From Sphagnum compactum (taxonomy: Eukaryota; Bryophyta; Sphagnopsida; Sphagnales), in contig OZ234497.1 of assembly GCA_965153455.1 (NCBI GenBank), positions 16,299,872 through 16,363,871 on the forward strand: 64,000 nt of DNA, given 5' to 3'. Under the pieces are notes generated by a model. The model was not told the origin of the DNA. It did not search any database and saw nothing but the letters and a program-made list of their open reading frames with translations. The position numbers and the translations under genes were made by a program. Below, piece by piece: positions 9,890-24,244 of the stretch. Each line of letters opens with the position of its first letter. Position 1 is the first letter of the stretch.

Positions 9890-12660
9890 TTCAGGAATAG
9901 GAAAAGGTGGAGGCTCTTCCAGCACTAAAAGAAAAGATACCCAAGATACAACATTTGGACATAGAACCACAAACTGAATTAATGTGAGAGGAGATTATAA
10001 CTTCAAAGCAAAATGTAGATATAAAACCATTGGTTTTTGTGTAGATTAGGATTATAACACTGTGGTAGGGAAAACAATTGTTTAAAAGGATATAAAATAT
10101 TATCATTCCATTTCTGTCATTTTACAAGGATTTCAGGGATGAAATCCAAAGTACAGAGGGGGTAATGTTAAAGGGGTAAGTTGAGTATGTGATTTGGGAT
10201 GAATAAAGCAATTAGGATAGGGACTAATCAGGGAACTTTGTTAGTTTGAATTTTGAATTCTTGTTGCTTTGGATCATTGTGATGCGACTTGGCATGGTTC
10301 AAAAAGGGGAGAGTTTTGGAGAACAAAGGGAGGAGAAGAACATGAGACAAGGAGTTGAGTTTTTTTTTTTTTTTTTGAGAGACAAATAGGAAGAGCTGGA
10401 GGTATTTGCGATAGAAAACCACAGACTAAGTTTTGATATAACATAGATTTTTAATGTTGTATTGGGATTAAATTTTTTTTCAACAAAACATGGGATTATG
10501 CTATAAGTTGGATTGATGTTTTCAGTAACACAAAAAAACACAGACTTCTATAATGAATTTTATGTTCATCTTTTGTGTGAATTTTTTGTAATGTTAGATT
10601 ATGATGAAATGAATTGTAATCTTGGTTCTGGAGTTTTTAGAATGTATTTTGAAGTGTAGATTCTGGTTACATGTAATAACCATGAATATGATGTTGGAAT
10701 GAATTGTGGTGTTAAGTTTGTTGATATTTAAAACATCAATAGTGAACATAGGCATGTGAAATGCAAATATGTTGTTATCGTAATATGAAATATTATGCAA
10801 GAATTTAAATTTAAATTCTATCATATGTGTTTAGCTCCTAAACTACACTTGCAAAAGATGTTACTATTTTGGTTTTATAAATGATTTGATAATTGTTCAT
10901 TCAGCATTTTGTTTGGCATGAATGATTAGACACTATTAGATAGAAGTTAGTTATTAGACTAATTTAAATGTTCATTAATAATTTAAGAAATTATCTTGAA
11001 AGATTAAAGGAAATAATTTCCAAATTCCAATTGCAGACAATTGCAACAAAAGTTATGATATCCTTGTCACCAATAACATATTCTGCCTACTCGATGACTA
11101 CTCTATATCACTAAAGGAATATTCTTTCCATGTCAATATAATATTTTGTCCATGTGGATGGAATATTTTTGTTTATGTGGAAAATATTTGGCTTATGTGA
11201 CAAGAATATTCTTCAAAGAATTTTTGTTGCTCACAAAAGTTTAGTTCAATGCTCACAAGCTCACCGCTCACGCACTCACATAGTAGTTGTGTTACATTGG
11301 GCTGAATGTTACAAAAGCTCATAATCATCAAAAGAAAATGTTGAATATGCATAAGAATGACCAATTGTTTGTAGGCCTAAGTGCCATTGATTTTAGGGTA
11401 AAAATGAGATGCCTAGGTAAGAAAAAGGGGTTGAAGCCAAGATGACAAGGCCCCTATAAGTTCTTGAGTGACAAAGATGATGAAGGCATGTAGGAAGTTG
11501 ATGAAGGTGCAAGGGTGTGTATGTTATAAAATGTTAATGTACAGATATGGGAAAAACCTTGTTGCAAACTATAGGTCTTCAAGCACACAACATGAATTAT
11601 AATGTGTGAAGGCACAAACTTATTTTTGTAAGGGATAGGTTACACCTAATTAGATGTGTAACACCAAAGGGCATATACACCTAGTTAGGTTGATCTCTAG
11701 GGAAGGAGAGTGAAGCAAAGCAAAACAATGTTGGCTTCCTTTCCTAATTTTGGGGTTATTGATGAGGGGAAGTTATGAAGCCTCTTTTAGAATGTTGATG
11801 GCGAGGCAATGAGCTTGATGAAGATAATGAATGCTACACAATGAAACTTATGAAGGAAATTGGATAAAAAAGAGCACTAGTGAATGTGTGGAGATCAATG
11901 GATTTTTGTGGGCAAGAAAGCAATAAGACATTGGTGGTTAGAGAGGATGTGACAGTGGACACATTGAATGTTCTCTTTTACATATCAATGAAGAATGTTG
12001 CAATTTTTTTATGTGCCGAGTAACTGGAGAAGCAGCTTGCTGATTGTGATGTGCTAGAGGTTGCGTGTGAAACTTGAGTCTTTCTGAATCCATGCTTGAG
12101 AGATTTTGGAGTGTTCCTTTTCCCTTACGCCACTTTGACCTATATCCTATGTACTCCCAGTCAATCTTGCCAACGGAGGAATGTTATTCCAATTCCAAAA
12201 GCAAGGTTGTCTCTGCATCCTATGTTGCCATTGATGGGTAATGTGTTAGGTGAAATTGAAACAATATTAGGCCTTTTTTACTCACATGGGGTTCTATGAA
12301 AGTGGGTTTGTGTAGTTGAAAGTGAGTTTCACAGGGCCATCATTTATGGTTACAATAGGTTAATGCAATACAGTTTTGTTCCTCTGGACAGCTTCAGGTT
12401 ATTTATAGCAAGTAGTACATGCACAATCAGGAGAGGTGAGAGTACATTGTTGAACAATTAAAAAGAACGAGCAGGTTCTGGGAAGAAAAAAACCATTCAT
12501 TAGGGAATTTTCTCCTCCTGAATCCTATCTTTTTCTCTGATAGCTGTGTACACAGTACAACTATGCCAATGAAGGTAGACACAGACTACAATCAGAATTT
12601 TAACACCCACTTAGCAAAACGAATCCTCTTTTGCTAGCAGCTCCAAAGAAAGTGAGGACA
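9890..12660. other. Intergenic, no supported gene
   Basis: The sequence is AT-rich with a poly-T run at 10360-10376. Open frames on the minus strand at 10228-10824 are low-complexity Lys/Asn/Ser/Phe translations of AT-rich DNA. The frame at 12096-12299 has no motif I recognise. Confidence 0.5.
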
Positions 12661-12670
12661 AGCCTCCTTT

Positions 12671-12695
12671 TGTGTGTGTGTGTGTGTGTGTGTGT
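12671..12695. repeat. (TG)n microsatellite
   Basis: About twelve uninterrupted TG dinucleotides. Confidence 0.95.
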
Positions 12696-15600
12696 ACCCA
12701 TAACAGAGAACGGTTGATTGGCATAATGGTGTTTGATGTACTGAAAGGTACTTGTTGAGACTCGAGAGTGTTTTTTTATTGCTGTTATTGGAAAGAAGTG
12801 TCGAGCAGGATTCTCCTCACAGCCGGGCTTGTTTGGCTCCTGAGGTCCTCTCAGGGAGAGAGTACGGAACAATGAAGACTTCATTCAGCCCCTCAGTTTG
12901 GGGAACACTTTCGTATTTTCAACTGTTTCTGATTAGGAAGGAAAGCCCAGTGCTCTTGCAACAAAACCAAGTTGTGTTGGTTTATTACAGTAGCTAGCGA
13001 GCATGTAAAGCCTTAGTACATGCTCACTAGCTACTTGTTTTATTAGCCAATGGTGCCTTTGGGAAAAAGGTTCAGAGTAAAATGAACAAGGGTTCATGAA
13101 AATCAGAACAATGAGTAAATTCCCTGTTCACTAGATTTGTTGCGAGTCAGCATAGTGATGTACTCTAAGGATTTGTTGACAGTGAGAATGTAGTATTTGA
13201 TCTCTAGAGTATTATGAGTACTCAAAGGGATTTGTTGAGAGTCAGAATAATATTTGCCCATGTCCAGCCCTGCCTCCATATGCCCACTCAATTAAAAAAC
13301 AAATTTGCACTGTTGTTTGCTTTTTTGCAATTTGTCAACTTGTTTAATTGCTGAAAAAGTGCTGTGATCTCATGTCAAGGTTTTTGCTGCTTTCCAAACA
13401 CTTTTTACACATGTCAACCAAAAACTAGGCTAATCAACACTTGTGGCTGCTACACTTGAATATGGCTTGCAGGTGGCAATGTAACTTTTGAGATTTTTCA
13501 ATCTGGAGTTTATCTTAGCATGGGCCATGTGCCATTGACCTAACCCACCTGTGTGACACACAACCCATTTCACTGACCTCACTTGACTTGGGGTGATGAG
13601 TTTACAAAGAAGATATGAGAAATCCTTCATTTAGGGTTTACTGGATTGAGATTAAGCAATGATTCAGTGTGCCTGCGTACCTACTCTCTATTCATCAAAG
13701 AAGGGTCGACCCGTGTGATTTTCATAAGAGGATACTGTTGTGAAAAAAAGAAGAAAAATAAGAGGCAAAGGGGTATATATTGCTTTTACTCTAGACAAAT
13801 AGGAATGGAGGACTTATGCATCCTTTAGATCTAGATAAAAAGAAGCTTTAGAACTAATAGCCTTGATAAATAGGTTATGTATTAGGGGACTGGCGAGAGG
13901 AGCTGGATTACTGAATATAGTTGAGGCGTGAATGCATCGATACTATTTTAATAATGTGGCTCCTCTCACCAGTTATCGGGCGTAACTGGTTCCTGGACCA
14001 ATGAAAAAGTGACTAAAAACTAGAGGAGAGAAGGGAGAAAGTTCTGTGTTATAACCCCCCTCCTCTGGAGCAATGAGCAAGTGACACGTTGGAAAATGCA
14101 GTCCAGGAGCCGGTTACAAAGGTTAGAAAAGCTACCTCCCCCAACCTAAAATTCAACATCTTAATTTTTGGATTTCTGCCCATCCTACAATGTATTTGGT
14201 TTCCCATAAGGTACCTGATAAGTACCTATTTCAAATTTTCATTAGACATTCTGGATATCTCTCCCCACCCCACAAAGAAACTTTTAAAAACCAAAATTTG
14301 ACATTGATAACCTGCATTTTTCTAGCACCTTTGCACAGAAGCTGCATAACAAGCATTACCTACTAAGCAACCAATGAGCTTGCAATGACTGCTGTGCAAT
14401 AGGCTACTCCCCAGAGCCACCAGCTGATGGGTATAGTGCCAAGTGACAAGAGAGACCATAACAAAAATTATCACATAAGTTATTGTGGGTGATGAGGTCC
14501 TAGCCAGTGATATTCTTTTCCAATTTTTTTGATGTTGCATGTTGCCTCATTGGCTAGCATCCAAAAGAGGGATTTAGCATTAAATGACAACAGGTTCTAA
14601 ATAGTAAAAAAATGCTACCAAATTAAAATCAGAGTCCAAATGTGGCTAAAAATTTCCAAAAAAAATTTCCCCAAAATTTTGCAATTATGTTCCAAAGAAA
14701 TGACAATATTGCAACAGAAAATTCCCTTTTTTATTTTTCACATTTTGCCGAAATTTCGCACCCAAAGAAAAACCCTGAGTCTGAGCAGCTGTATGATTCC
14801 CTGCAATATGATTCCCATCCGCAACTAAAAGTAGGCTTTGAGGTGGTGAAAGACAATCAAGTTGAGCATTACTATATTTGGGCTCTGCTGTATTGAAAGC
14901 AACGAGGACAAAGTTTTAGTATAATGGAAAATGCCAATGAAGACCAGACAAATGTGATGATGCTTCTTCCATAGTATGCACAGCATTCCTTTGTTTAACA
15001 CACAGATACATACAGGGACACACAACAAACAGCATGTTATGTGGCTGCCGCCACCCAATACCAGTTGATTCATTTCCAGTTGCCGCAAAAATCAGGATTT
15101 CCACTCATGCCCCCTTCTGTGCCAATGTGCCCACTACCAGTTGCAACAAACTATAATACATACCTATCAGGAATTGTATCCATCCCAGTCTCAATCTTTT
15201 ATCACTTCAACTTCTATAACCATTTGGGGACCTTCCACATTTCAAGCTCTGATTCTGTTGTCATTTTTTTGTTTTTTTTGCTTTTTCCCCATGCTTCCAT
15301 GTTGTCATTAAAGGGGGTAGCTACCCATAGCTCTAAAGTTTTATGGAAACTGCACCCAAATATGCTGTGCATGACAGTTGCTAGCTAGGAATTTGTTATT
15401 CATAATATCCTCTTTCTTCCTTCTTTTTCTCCCCTTTTTGGGGCGGCATAGAAAGAGGCAACATTGATGTAGCAATGACCCCATAATGTTTACCTCTATC
15501 CTAATTTTTCCTACCATGACATGTGAACTAGATGAGGCCTGTGGACCCACTGCTGGTACATGTCGTTTGGAGAGCTCATCCTCAAAGGTTCAAGAGGCGT

Positions 15601-16255
15601 GGGCTAACCACGGAAACCAATAAATGAAAAATTCTGTCCTTTACACCTACCGAGGAGGAGAAGTCTCACAAATTGTGTGCAAACTGCAAACATTCAAATG
15701 CTGTCCAATATATGGATGGGGGTTACAGCTTTACCTTTAAGACCATGGATGAAAATGTTATCATCCTTCATCCAAAGGACCAGTGTCTTGTCAAAAGGAG
15801 TCATCCAGAGCACCAAATACATAGACATATGTAGTATATATTAGTTGTTGAATAAGTGAAGAGACACAAAAAAACATTGAATCAACCATCAACATTGCAT
15901 CACTTTGATTATTTCATCCACTGACAACATGACTACAGTATGCCTTCAGAAACCAATCCCCTTCTTAATCAAATTTCACCAGCATGAAATGTAATGGTTT
16001 TCATATATCTTTTTTGCCTCCTTTTAGTCCCCTTACAAGGCACAATATGGACAGGCCTTCTTAGGTGTACTTGACATAACCATGCAGTTCAAAATCGACA
16101 TGCCCATTAAGCAAATCCAGGTACAGGCCATTGTGCCTGTTTCACTTCCAGTTTGGAAATTTCGGCTTGCTCAAATTCCTCACAATCACCTCATTGACCA
16201 CAACGGCATCATGGCCTATACCTGGCATGTTCTGTAACATTGTAGTACCTGGCTC
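12696..16255. other. Intergenic, no supported gene
   Basis: Mixed-composition DNA with short open frames that overlap in several frames and lack motifs. I could not support any gene or intact mobile element here. Confidence 0.5.
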
Positions 16256-16314
16256 AGATTGACACCCCTTAGATTATTTTCAGAAATGTTGATTTTTTTA
16301 TAAAAAAGAAGAAA

Positions 16315-16445
16315 AAAAATTCTGAAGGAAAATAAAGAATTTGATGGAATATTTGAGAAAATATCATCTGTTGAAATGAAAATTTCAAAAATAAATAAAT
16401 TAATTTACAAATATCTGTCGAAGTGGCCAAGGTAATATGGCATAT
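16315..16445 (+). repeat. Dispersed repeat, copy 1
   Basis: TCTGAAGGAAAATAAAGAAT and the following roughly 110 bp (through GTGGCCAAGGTAATATGG) closely match 56640-56765 in the same orientation. The start also matches 45805-45870 in reverse orientation. Confidence 0.75.
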
Positions 16446-16831
16446 CACACGGTCTTCAGTGCATCCTGCCACAAAAAATAATCCCATCGAAGATCAAACA
16501 GCCATCATGAGTTGATAATGTATGTATTGACATGAAAACAAAGCACGTCACTGGCACATACATAGGGGGTTGAAGTTGTCATGGTCAATTAAGTATTACT
16601 CATGCCACTGTCCTGCCCTCCACCTCAGTATTGCTTCTTCATCATTTTTCTGCACACAACTGCAGCCAACCACAGCTAGCTAGATAGTTCTTGGATGATG
16701 CCATGTCCGACTTGAAAAAATGCGTTGCCAGCCATATTGAATGGCAGCAACAATAGAGCGGCACATGCATGAGCCCACCACGGGAAAGAAAAGTACATCA
16801 ATCCATCACCAACTAGGCTTACGTACTACAG

Positions 16832-17015
16832 TCAAGTCTTTCACCATGTTACTTTTTGAGGGCAGGCAGAAAGTGGCAACTATGCGAAAGTAGTATGCTT
16901 AAGTCTTCACCCTGTTACTTCTTTGGGGGAGAAGGTGACAACACATGCAAAAGTACTAAGATTGAGTCTTCACCATGTTACTTCTTTTGGGGGAGGAAGG
17001 TGACAATGCATGTGA
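16832..17015. repeat. Tandem repeat, three imperfect copies of about 65 bp
   Basis: TCTTCACC(A/C)TGTTACTT followed by a GGGGGAG..GGTGACAA block recurs near 16837, 16903 and 16966. The 64-codon open frame at 16856-17050 is simply the translation of this repeat. Confidence 0.75.
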
Positions 17016-17049
17016 GCCTTCATATTGGGAAACTCAATAACAAGAGCTG

Positions 17050-18100
17050 AAGAATAAAAATGTAGTTCTTGAGAAGAACAATTTCACCTGACATTTAACT
17101 GTAGTAGTCTATAGGTAGGCCAAATGGAGAGAGCTAATGCCGAGTCATCCTTGCACTAGGTGCTAGGTTTTTTTCTTTTGGGGAGGGTTGGGGTGTTAGA
17201 TTTTTGTTCTTCATGTTGTGTTCCCATCAAGCTCCCATTGAATTTTAACATGTTCCCCAAGTTCTCAATATCTCCTCACTTTATCCCATATTATTTGCCA
17301 TGAGTTCTCCTCTTGAAAACTTAATATCCAACCCAAAGGAGGAGGTTAGAACATATCAACTTTGGGACTATCCAAAGCTTGATTTTTTTGGATAGATCAA
17401 AGAGAGACGCCAATCACATTTTTATTTTATTTTTGAACTTTGGGGGTTCTCACAACTACTTAATATGAGTCACAACATACTATTAAGGTATTATTATGTT
17501 AAGGTACCTTAACAAAGTCTTTTTATCATTTTACATTACACTTCACAATCAAGGTCCACACATACCTAATTTCGGAAGTTTCATGTGACAACCTTTGGAT
17601 GTGTTTTGAAGGCTCTTAGTATTTCCATGGGGCTTTACTACTAATTAGTAGAGTATGGGTCTACCATAAACAAATATATTTGGGGTGGGTATCTAGATGG
17701 TGTTGGTATGGTAATTTAAAATTAATAATAGGTGTATATGAACATTGATATGGTATTGCCTTTTTTCTTTGAAATATTGATATTGAAATGCCAAAAAAAA
17801 TTAAATAAGTTTTGCACATAAACAATTCACAAATGCACTCATGACGTGAAAGTGGGCAATGCAACTTCCTAATCAATTCTCCAACGAGCCCATCTTTAAA
17901 TGCCAAAAACAGTACAATGTAAAAAAGTTTGAAATATGAAGCAACATTCTAAAAAAAAATGTACAAAACTAGTGTACGTCTATGCTTTGCAACTTACACC
18001 TCAAGTGTAAGTGTAGAAAAAAATTCAAAAAATGTGCATTCAAATGCAAAGTAGGTGCACAACCAACTTACAACATGATTTGTTCCTACATTGAGATCTT
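17050..18100. other. Intergenic, no supported gene
   Basis: AT-rich sequence. No open frame here has recognisable motifs. Confidence 0.5.
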
Positions 18101-18109
18101 ATCACAATT

Positions 18110-18900
18110 GCATCAAATTATTCCTCTTGAAAATATTCAAACTCCCATAATTCTTCCTCATGGTCATCAAGTAGTTTTGCTTTGGCGTAATAAAAGTCTT
18201 TAAGAGAAACGGTTGGAAAAGAACAACCTATTCTTGCATCATTCTCCCAATTCTTGTAAATCACGACAAATGCATTAATGTTGGTAATTACAAGGCAACA
18301 CCTTTGCAAGCTTTTGAGTTGCCCCACAACAAAGTAAATCTATTATGTCTCAATTTAAGATCTTGGTATGTCCAAAACATGCCTAGCCAAAAAACAACTT
18401 TTGGGAATCTACTTATATGTTCCTTCCACCAAGTTAGAGGCTCAATAACCTCCTCTCCATGAAACATTGACACTTCACATACAAGCATAACTTCACTAGC
18501 TTTTGAGGCATATGTTGTAGCATCAAAGAGGGAATTTGCAAACAAATTTTCATCTTCTAATGCATTGTGACTAGTAACAAGGTTCAAAAACTTATTGACC
18601 TCGACAAGCAAAAGAATCATAGCCCTTTTTTGTTGTATTCACCAACAACAACTTTTGTTCTATCCTTATCAAAAACTTCATGATGTATTGTAAATGCTTG
18701 AATCATGAGTCAAGCATGGAAGCAAACATGTTATGAGTTATGCAACTTTGGAATCCACACGTAAAATATAGGAATGGTTCTAATACACTCACCACTTTTG
18801 TTAGCATGCAAGCACACAAAATTTCTAAGTATGAATAAAAATCCTCACATCGCAGACATGGTTGTGCCCTTGATCTACAATTGAATTCTCCTTCTAGTTT
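18110..18900 (-). pseudogene. hAT-superfamily transposase relic, C-terminal part
   Basis: The minus-strand translation carries the hallmarks of the hAT C-terminal dimerisation domain. A PLTWWKEHISRFP segment (about 18435) precedes a degraded LARQILG-like stretch and then, after a frame change near 18330, an INAFVVIYKNWENDARIGC segment (about 18220-18280). Upstream, near 18710-18740, THNMFASMLDS is followed by TGA and FK; the family has DPRFK here, so an Arg CGA became TGA. The 110-codon frame starting at 18620 is only a fragment. hAT transposases cut and paste DNA in the nucleus, and this domain mediates multimerisation. Stops, a frameshift and loss of the N-terminal half mean it is dead. I did not find the BED zinc finger or the element ends. 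Confidence 0.85.
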
Positions 18901-21900
18901 GATTCTATTGCAAATGGTAAAAATATTGAAGTCTTTTTTAGGTTCAAAGGCAATTGCAAATGAAGTTTGACATGTGTAGCTTGATAGAAATTGGAAAAAG
19001 TTTCAAAAGTTCAAAAAACGAAAGAATACAATGCATAGTGCATGCAAATATAAATATTTTTGTGAAAGCTTGTTACAAAAGTTTGAATCACCTTAAAGTT
19101 TTCACACAATCCTTGAAAGTAAAACTGTTAAAAAAAACAATTATTGTCTTTTAAATCTTGTCTCAAATATTTGTCCAATTTTGTCCAAATTAGACCCTTT
19201 TTACACCGTGAGAAAGTTCTTTCAAAATCAATATCAAAAGCAAGCTTGCATTATCCATTTGCAAATATGAAACACAAATTAATTATGGCCAAAATTGACA
19301 GTTCAACTCCCAACCATTAAAACCTAAGAAAAAAAGATCAAATGATCTTTGAACAAAACATCTGATATAATATTAAATAATTTGATTTAAAGGATAAAAC
19401 TTTTCCCTTGAAAGGTCTTCAATAAAAACTTGTATATACTATATGTGAGTTATGAGTTTACAAAGTTGGAAGACTCATAACTTGGCAAAATCAAAAAAAA
19501 TTAGGACTTCCATTTTTGAACCTCGATAATTTTTACCATTTTGATGTAGTCCTTGCCACCATCTACATAATATATTATAAGGAGAATGGAGAATCCTCCC
19601 AAATCCAAGCTATGTGGTGGTTTGTGAATGTGGGTTGCCCATGGCTCGTCTATGCACCATTTTGGTTCTAATGTGCATTAACCACCATCTTTTTTGATTT
19701 GTAAAAATTGAATTCACCTTAAACTCAAACTTGTGAGTTCATTTTAGTCCCATGATGGAGTTCCCGTGCCCTTTTTTTGTGAGAATTAATTAGGAGCACA
19801 CCCTACGTCGAAACACATTCAAAGGTGTCAATTGTGTTACTTATTGTAAGGATTGCAAATCATGTTGCCTCAAAATGAATTTTTAAATGAAATTTTTTAT
19901 GACTCATTGAAATTTCTTACAATTGCCTTAATACATCATTTTTAAACATAATTTTAAAATAAATATAAAATATTTTAAAATGTGCGAATTCTTTGTAGAT
20001 TTTGTGTTTCATTGTTTTAAATGATTAGAATTGAACAAATCATAGCAAAATATGTTCATTATTTGGGTGTTCATTTTTTGTATTATAAGCTATAACTTTG
20101 TTTAACACATCATGTACATATTATACCCCATTTATGTGATTTAAAGGGTTGTAGAAACTTTCAAAATTTTGAAACATACTTTGAATTTTAAAATTCTAAA
20201 AATTACACATTTTTATTAAAATTGAGAATTTTTAAAAATGTGATTGATAGATTCTTATCATGATTTACTAATAAAATTCCTTTATTATTGGATTCCTTAT
20301 GAAAATTATTTACAAAATTGATTATTGCGGATGTAATAATTATTCATTTTCAAACGTCTTAAATTAAAATTTAAAAAATTAATTGAAAATTCTTTTCAAT
20401 TTGAGTTTCTTTACATTCATATGAATAAAAGTAAAATTCCTTAATTAACATGGTTTCAAATGGCAAAACATAAATAAATCTTTGATTTAAAATGGTTATT
20501 ATCGTATCTGACTTTTTTTTGGCTCCTTTGAATGTGTTTTGGCCTACTCAACAAATCTTTTACCCCCGATATAACTTGAAAAAATTAGGAGTGTCCATTA
20601 TTACATCAAGAAAGAGCCAAAAAAATGCATAATGAATATTGCACAAGCATCCAAAGCAATAATATTCATACCTTATTCCATTCAAGCTTAGTGAAAAGCT
20701 TAGTACTAACATCACCCGTGATAACAAAAATGTTCACACTCACGTTAATTTTGTATCAAAACCCTAAACTCTTAAAACATACTACCCCCACTACCAATAT
20801 CACCTAAATCTACGATTTTCGATATTTGACTTGTTTATTTTTTTATATTCATTCCCATTCATGTTAGACTATATATACCAATACAACACTAGTCTAAACC
20901 TAGATGTAATTTCAAAGAAGGTTGTAAAATATGATACAAAAAATACAAACAAAGAATCATGAACTTAACTTGTCAACAAAATGGAAAACAAGTAATGAAT
21001 TGATGTCATTATAGTGAAACACAAATAAACGCATTAACCCTTTTTAATTGGGTTTATCATATTGTGGTCAATCCTTAGAAATCCTTATTGCTACCTTTTA
21101 TCCAACTTGTTAGATCAATGCTCTCACTAGTTAATTAATGTGGGCTTTTGAACTAAGGTTTCAAATCAATTAGGTATTAGACAAAAAATCAAATTGTGGC
21201 CTTGTAGGTAAGCTATAGATGGTGCCTGAATCAAATTAAAAACAAGCTTAAATTGCCACAACCTAGCCACCCAATTATGGAGGCCCCTTGGCATCATTAT
21301 TCGTTTGAAAGGTAGTTTAGAATAGATTTGAGGTTTTACAATGTGGTGCCATAATATTACCTTTTGAATCAAAAGGCTTTCAATTTTTACATCAATTCAA
21401 TTTTTTTGATGCACATTCAATGAACACATGTTTGATAAGAATTTCATTTCAAAACCAATTGATAAGAATTTTAAACTTTTCATTAAAAAAATAATTCAAG
21501 TTATTAGAATAAAAACTTTATAATAATAAACTTCGAAATAACAATTTGAAAAAATATATATTTAAAAAACTTTGTAATTATTCATGTCATTCCAAATATC
21601 AAAGATGGTAGGCCAATCCATGGCCTTTAGGTCCTTTTCCCACAATGATCCTAACATCAATGCATCCAAAGATTTAATCTTTATTTTACTTTTTTGGTCA
21701 TTTTCCACCTAATTAGGTTTTGTTTGTAATCACAATAGTTGTGGTATCCTAGAATAAGAAATGTCTTTTGACATAAGCTATAGTTAACTGAACTAAATGC
21801 ATGATAAGCCAAAAAAAATTATAAATCTTTAAATGGATGTGGGTACTGAAAACTAAAAAATATTAATTTTTTTTTAGGGGAACTACATCAGGCTTTTTGA

Positions 21901-24240
21901 AAGCCTTTGGATGGTCTATTGATTGTGAGTTTTCACATGGATTTGGAAGAGGTTTTGATCAAATAAGTGCATGCATTAGGCCTCAAGTTGGGTTCATTGG
22001 TGCACTTAATTACCCAAACCTAGGATTGCACCAATGAGGATTATGGGAATTATAAGTAGCTAGTAGGAATTAACTCTATAAATTCATTTATGAAACAAAC
22101 TAGGAGTTATAACATTGGAATATATTTGAATTTGTTCCCTATTTTCAAGGATCTTTGCATTCACAAATTTTGAAAGTTACAAGGTTTCATTCTTGCTTGA
22201 AGGACCACATTTAAATTGGTGATTTAAAAAAATTAGTACCTAACTTGATCATAATAATGCCATATTAGGATGCATGCATTAATGTCACACAAAAAATATT
22301 TTTTGTGTCGTAAAATTTCATATCCAACCTTGGCACTACAATTTTGTTTTCTAGTGATTTAAACCAAAAGGTGATGTAAAATATTGTCTTGCAAAATGGC
22401 ATGAAGGATTTGGTTTTTAAAAGCAAAAATAAAAATTCTCAAAGCACCCTCACCCCCCCCCCCCCCCCCCCCCCTCTTGTGTGGGTGTGCCATGAGGAAA
22501 ACCACTTGTCCCCCTCCATCATTGAGAAGGCATGTAGGCTTCATCACCAATAATGCCTTTAAGGCTTTAAGGTTTTACAACTTCGCCTATAGCTTTATTA
22601 TGTTATAAAGCTTTAAGGTTTTGCCAATATGTGACCATCCATTATTGTAGATCACCAAATAACAACCACCTAATTTGGTAGGTTGCTCAATGAATTCCCC
22701 CTCCCCCGAACTAGTAATACACTCTTCATTTATTTTTTCAAGTCCCTTACAATGAGCTCAATACTATTTATGCCTTGCGTTTTGAAACCTTGAAGATGGT
22801 GGCAGCACATGCATGGTCATTGCCTTGAATGTTTCAATATGCTTGAACATTTGTGGTTTTCTAACAAATGGATCATGAGATTGTTGTGAGCTTGGTGGCA
22901 AAAGTTTGTTGTTGCGACAATAATCATGCAAATGGATTGTGGGGGAGGGGTGGCAATATAATTATTGACAACATGAAAGATATTTGAAAGCTTTGAAATT
23001 GATGTGCTTGCAACTTCTTTTTGTCAAAGTAATATAAGAAGAGTCTTGCAAAATCCAACAAAAAATCTTTGATCTTTTCTAGGTTTCTCCCCTTAATTTT
23101 ATCATTGCATCTTGAGCTTTGTGTTGAAGGTTTATAGTTTGAAATTATGTTCAGGATTTGTTCATTTGTGAGTTTACTTGTTGTAATGCCATCATCGAAA
23201 ATCCTCTAGAATTTTGTATTCAACACGTTTTTTTTCTACTCAAGGCAATAACATTGCAAGTTCATCCACATTTGCCCTTTTTGATTTGCCACTTGTTTCT
23301 TAACCTTGTAGCTTTAGTGCACAAAATTTTCAATCCAAAAAACTTATAGCTTTTACAACAAGTTTCATGTTTTTTAAGAATTTTGGGCAACTAAGTTTCC
23401 TTGGTTGAATCTATTCTATGGGACAATTGCTTGATCTTTCAAGTTAAATGCATGATATGGTTAGTTATTGAGGGAAAATAAAAAAAGTTAAGTTGGATAC
23501 TTTGCATAAGCTAGTAAAAAAAATTGTTGTTTCTTTTTTAAATTGATGTTGGGATAGGTATAATTTTAATAAGGATTCTACAAATGCAAAAAATGAAAGG
23601 ATTTATCTTAGCAAATGCATTGAAATAATATTGAGTTTGTTGCATTGAAACAATCTTAGGAAGTTGTCAACCACCGCATGGCTTCTTGAGTGAGAATATG
23701 ACATTGTAAACTAGTCTACCTTGGATAAGTTGGCCTAAATACGTGTAATTGGAATTAAACTACAATAAAAATATAGATTTCACATATCACTAAGTACATG
23801 GCCTTGTTCATTTCTACCCATGATGTATGTACATGATGTGTTATTTCTATCTTTGTTCATTTTTATCTCACTTTTATAACTAGTCAAACAAGGTCAAAAT
23901 AACTATTACTTGTGTAATAGTCACAAATTTAATCGTCATGTAATCAATTATGACCAATGACCATGGGTGCACAAATGGAAATGTTCAAATATGAGTACAT
24001 GATTGGATATATTTCCAATCATAAAGCCATGTTTTGGTGTAGTGTGTACTTTTGTGTTCATCTTGATTCTTAACCAAAAAAATAATCAATTTGCAATTAA
24101 ATAATCCCATCAATAGTTCCACCATGAAAGTCAAGGCCATTGTGCAAATAGATGCCATGTCATATGATATGATCACGACAAGTTGTAATTTTTGCAACTA
24201 TTTTTGAGTTGCAAATGACAATTTTCCTATTTAATGGTTA
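18901..24240. other. Intergenic, AT-rich, no supported gene
   Basis: Very AT-rich, with long A/T-only stretches (for example 19900-20500 and 21470-21600). No frame has a recognisable motif. Parts may be further decay of the hAT relic upstream of 18.9 kb, but I cannot follow it. Confidence 0.5.
22453..22474. repeat. Poly-C run of 22
   Basis: Twenty-two consecutive C residues in the plus strand, embedded in AT-rich DNA. Confidence 0.95.
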
Positions 24241-24244
24241 ATGG

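Noticed and set aside
22330-22355. Possible second CACTA end (ACTACAATTTTGTTTTCTAGTG)
   Set aside because: It resembles a CACTA right end, but I found no matching left end or 3-bp duplication.
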